A stretch of 16,902 nt of DNA from Bacillota bacterium (GTDB lineage: Bacteria > Bacillota > Limnochordia > Darwinibacteriales > DTU012). This document shows, in pieces, positions 15,201 through 16,902 of the stretch; positions within the stretch are counted from its first letter, which is position 1; the number at the start of each line of letters is the position of its first letter. The stretch is taken from the NCBI GenBank assembly GCA_012521805.1, contig JAAYLQ010000098.1, forward strand, positions 1 through 16,902, in the 5' to 3' direction. The notes under the pieces were generated by a model. It was not told the DNA's origin. It saw only the letters and a program-made list of their open reading frames with translations, and made no database searches. The translations under genes and the position numbers were made by a program.

Positions 15201-15492
15201 AGAATGCATGGATCGTGGAAATCTGAGCTTGATTAAACTCATGGAGCAGGCGGGATGACAGCTGCGGATCGGCTGCAATACCGGCCCGGATCCGCTCTTT
15301 CATTTCCAGGGCAGCTTTGCGGGTAAAGGTGATCGCCAAGATTTCATTCACGTTTACTCCTGTTTTGAGCAGGTGCAGATAGCGGTCAACTAAAACCCTG
15401 GTTTTACCTGATCCGGCTCCTGCTGTAACAGCTAAATTCCGATCAATGGTCTCGATCGCCTTTCGCTGCTGAGGTGTTGGTGTATGAGCCAT
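12202..15492 (-). CDS. addA: ATP-dependent helicase/nuclease subunit A
   Basis: AddA is the UvrD-like helicase and nuclease subunit of the AddAB complex, which processes double-strand DNA ends for recombination. The 1096-residue protein has all superfamily-1 motifs: Walker A TAGAGSGKT (23-31), Ia AITFTRKAALEM, II VMVDEAQD (about 340), III VVGDPKQSIYRFRG, IV GDNFRSRPE (about 409), V TIHGSKGLEFPVV (about 684) and VI YVAATRAEEQLVL (about 750). A RecB-type nuclease domain follows, with GTIDQV (Asp962) and MDLKT (Asp975, Lys977). Unlike textbook B. subtilis AddA, the nuclease is flanked by Cys848 (LCPRRYYYRY) and Cys1066, Cys1069 and Cys1073, which could bind an Fe-S cluster. It is shorter than B. 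subtilis AddA (about 1230). The start is ATG 15492, with AAAGGAG 7 nt upstream, 4 bases after the addB stop. Confidence 0.94.
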   Translation of the reverse strand: MAHTPTPQQRKAIETIDRNLAVTAGAGSGKTRVLVDRYLHLLKTGVNVNEILAITFTRKAALEMKERIRAGIAADPQLSSRLLHEFNQAQISTIHAFCQRLVADHPCQAQIDPRFRMAEEWESRGLLLQIVEEQVALARANQDPELTALGESYRQTSSFVADLVEIYERIISKGDPSFKVPDQSAELRPQIAALRQELLVRLPAWLDSLVAAELSDSKQQVTTDIRRVFNEYLANLKEPLRSEREIVSELAGLFGGNWAKDLKAEVQELKELCSSLSQLLFDLEANEILLKLGDLLAAIEEEYQRRKKALGLLDYNDLERLAEQLLSHGEIDQAYRYRHVMVDEAQDINLVQKRIIASLADHPEAKLFVVGDPKQSIYRFRGAQVEVFLELQNEIKASGGLELTLGDNFRSRPELIEFSNKFFSQVFADGLMQFTPANPKRERKGQPLVAVLQTAKGENSADERAAEAEQIAKYIRHLTAEQGYRYKDITLLFSSMTYAGIYERELHKHRIPFVNLSGRGFYQRPEIQDILHFVKWLQDSSDQISQICVLRSPFFAVSDHGLYWYQAGKFDQIVPEDQEKIAAAHKLYPFLQQQLVTLPAPQFIDTLLEATDFCGRTLSLPMGEQRLANIKKLQETSWQLWAKGYVSFTEQLHYIDQLIEQQGREGEARLDSESADVVTIMTIHGSKGLEFPVVILPDLCRPAVTPERGRLHYHPEWGLTLRDTTVHQQIKAVLKQEAVAEAKRLLYVAATRAEEQLVLCGVGTASDYKLGQPLENLRSWWEWILSGLEQIEPELFATISEIETGENYREETAAAVEAISTSIPKITVPDHYTLASFSATSLMIYALCPRRYYYRYLLRVPELVSAGQGNTVSGTLDPLQRGNIVHRVCEHLHTGADAQELLDWAIAMEGIKVSSREREELDQIIQRYLTGDFFQGIQGLKVEHEVEFAVPLDQFLITGTIDQVIHTEQGLKIMDLKTNQITPEQVAETAASYEMQLRIYAWALHIMTRKPILEAGLYFLFPDVIYRAESGCLDTEATEKWLLEACRQIQRGEKEQADAFPVADDCRYCPYDCRHLDQTRINFGEITAGMGKLEIK

Positions 15493-15496
15493 TGCT

Positions 15497-16902
15497 CTAC
15501 TCCTTTCGACAAATTGCCCGATAGGGACAGAAACTGCATACCCGATCATTTACCGGAGCAATTGGGAAATATCCGCTTAAAATCCGCTCCAGATAGGTTT
15601 GCAGCGTGCGGTAAAAATCTGCAGTCAGCTGCTCCCACTCCTGATCAGGAATGATTCCAGAACTGCGCTTCGTCAGCCCTAAGCTGCGGTGGGTGCTCTC
15701 CAGCCACAGACCTGTCCTCGCCAGAGTGCCGATGTTGTAAAAGGCCATGCCGTGAACCTTCCCGGGAAGCAGTGAGCCGGCAGCCAGCAGATAAACCTGC
15801 AGCTGAAGGTTTTCACCTTGGAGAATTTCCCGCACGCTGGGACTGGTTCCGGTTTTATAGTCATAAATCACATAACCGCCATCGGGACTGAGATCGATGC
15901 GGTCGATAATCCCATTGAGCTTAATCTTCCCTCCGCTGGTCTCAATTACCAGATCCTGAAAGCGCTGTTCAAGATACTTAGGATAATAGCCGCTTTTTTC
16001 CACCAGTTCAACATCTTTCCTATTGAAAGCGGTTACCAGATCAATAACCCGCTGAGTTAGCCTTTCGCCAGCAGCACTGTACCGTTCAACAAGGATTTCA
16101 TTAATCGGAACCCTGCCTTGATGCTCCCAGTACAAGCGCAGGGTATCATGGATCAAACTGCCCTCTTCCTGCGGGGTAATTTCATCACTGAGCATTTCTT
16201 CCGCTTCAAGCTGGTAAAGTTCACTGCAGAGAAACCGAAACGGACAGCTGGCATATAGATTCAATCTAGATACAGACAGTGGTTGTTCCCGGTATTTTCC
16301 ACTGATATCCGCGAGCACCGCTGGATCTGTCAGCACACCACTGCCTATCGTCAGCTCTTCCATTGGAGGCGCTGCTGCCGCCGCATTGATCCGGGTAAAC
16401 TCGCCTGGAAAGATCTGGGAAGCGATGTTCATCCGATCTGCTTGATCTTCTTCCGCAAAGGAAAGCTGAACATTCTCTGCCGAGCGGAGCAGCTGCCGGT
16501 ACAGGGCAAGATCCTGACTGGGTACAAATTGTCTGCTCAGCCAATCCCGTTTTGCTGGTTTGGGGAAGCTGGTTTCTGTAATTCCAACCATAAACAGAGT
16601 ATGATACCCCATGCCAACAGCCTGCGGGAGAGAACCGACCATTATTTTCTGCAGGAAACTGCGGGGCTGGGGTAGATTGTAAGCTGCGGCTGCACTGTGC
16701 CAGATCTGTTCAAACTGGTCAAAACTGATCCGCTGCTTAACCCCCATTAAATCCGCACTGATCTGCAGCAGACCATGATAGGACTGCTGCAGCACAGCCC
16801 ACTGCTGATGATCCAATGCCGGCCATTTGGCAAGGGGTAGATGGGTGAAAAGCCGCTGCAGGCGTTCGAGAAAGCTGCTGATGGGATAGGAGCCTGGACC
16901 GA
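15497..16902 (-). CDS. addB: ATP-dependent nuclease subunit B, C-terminal part
   Basis: Only the last 467 codons are inside the window; the frame is open to the right edge, so the gene begins beyond it. AddB is the partner of AddA: it has a degenerate helicase core that recognises Chi and a nuclease domain that cuts one DNA strand. The visible part contains the end of the helicase-like region (GMGYHTLFMVGITETSFPKP) and then the nuclease domain with GIIDRIDL and YVIYDYKTGTSPS catalytic blocks. A complete Fe-S cysteine set is present: the first Cys in YASCPFRFLC, and CSFCPYRAIC (C-x2-C-x5-C) ending 3 residues before the C-terminus. An in-frame TTG at 16816 is not the start, because coding similarity continues upstream of it. 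addA follows directly, so the two subunits are co-expressed. Confidence 0.9.
   Translation of the reverse strand, partial: GPGSYPISSFLERLQRLFTHLPLAKWPALDHQQWAVLQQSYHGLLQISADLMGVKQRISFDQFEQIWHSAAAAYNLPQPRSFLQKIMVGSLPQAVGMGYHTLFMVGITETSFPKPAKRDWLSRQFVPSQDLALYRQLLRSAENVQLSFAEEDQADRMNIASQIFPGEFTRINAAAAAPPMEELTIGSGVLTDPAVLADISGKYREQPLSVSRLNLYASCPFRFLCSELYQLEAEEMLSDEITPQEEGSLIHDTLRLYWEHQGRVPINEILVERYSAAGERLTQRVIDLVTAFNRKDVELVEKSGYYPKYLEQRFQDLVIETSGGKIKLNGIIDRIDLSPDGGYVIYDYKTGTSPSVREILQGENLQLQVYLLAAGSLLPGKVHGMAFYNIGTLARTGLWLESTHRSLGLTKRSSGIIPDQEWEQLTADFYRTLQTYLERILSGYFPIAPVNDRVCSFCPYRAICRKE

Noticed and set aside
16283..16675. 130-codon plus-strand open frame opposite addB
   Set aside because: It is antisense to clear AddB coding sequence, and its composition is that of a complementary-strand artefact.
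15497..16816. AddB as a complete 439-residue protein starting at TTG 16816
   Set aside because: The frame stays open to the right edge with no stop, and AddB is normally more than 1,000 residues, so this is only the C-terminal part.
1..16902. Mobile element, CRISPR, tRNA/rRNA, riboswitch or defence system
   Set aside because: I saw no terminal repeats, transposase or integrase motifs, regularly spaced repeats or tRNA-like cloverleafs. Intergenic gaps are mostly too short for riboswitches, and the longest gap is explained by divergent promoters.

Overview
This is an ordinary-looking bacterial chromosome segment of about 17 kb. It is densely packed, with no mobile elements, tRNA or rRNA genes, CRISPR arrays or obviously foreign blocks. 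Strong AGGAGG-type ribosome binding sites, frequent GTG starts, tightly overlapping genes, and the combination of AddA/AddB, a paired YmfF/YmfH M16 peptidase couple, a GSI-alpha-type glutamine synthetase and a YbxB-like methyltransferase all point to a Bacillota (Firmicutes) genome. The base composition looks roughly balanced. An ADP-dependent sugar kinase, rare in bacteria, and an atypical PRPP synthetase suggest a deep-branching clostridia-like lineage rather than Bacillus; this placement is inference.

Left part (1-2330): a divergent intergenic region separates the first 22 codons of a class V aminotransferase (minus strand, running off the left edge) from a plus-strand operon, glnA-nadE. 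The operon has a clear sigma-A-type promoter (135-164) and ends at a perfect 11-bp hairpin terminator placed between convergent genes. Both glnA and nadE products are ATP-using, ammonia-consuming enzymes.

Middle (2330-6333, minus strand): three small transcription units. A PRPP synthetase of a divergent type is followed by a small flavodoxin-fold-like protein of unknown function. Upstream of these lies an ADP-dependent phosphofructokinase/glucokinase-family gene with its own promoter (5306-5334) and its own terminator (3791-3823). Upstream of that is a single-domain PLP racemase of the ornithine/alanine racemase type, preceded by a 14-bp perfect inverted repeat.

Right part (6382-16902, minus strand): a long, probably cotranscribed run in the order addB (3' part only) - addA - ymfF-like - ymfH-like - 5-formyl-THF cyclo-ligase - deoC - secreted LolA-like/TPR protein - RsmC/YbxB-like methyltransferase. 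Neighbours overlap or are separated by only a few bases, except for 67 bp before deoC, which carries a small repeat cluster. AddAB repairs double-strand breaks. The two M16 proteins look like an active/inactive pair. The remaining genes are housekeeping enzymes in folate, deoxyribonucleoside and probably rRNA metabolism.

I did not find a convincing new multi-gene system. The points most worth a second look are the bacterial ADP-dependent sugar kinase, the Fe-S-type cysteine set in AddA (normally a feature of AddB), the unusual PRPP synthetase with its coupled flavodoxin-like partner, the orphan racemase, and a few regulatory-looking repeats.
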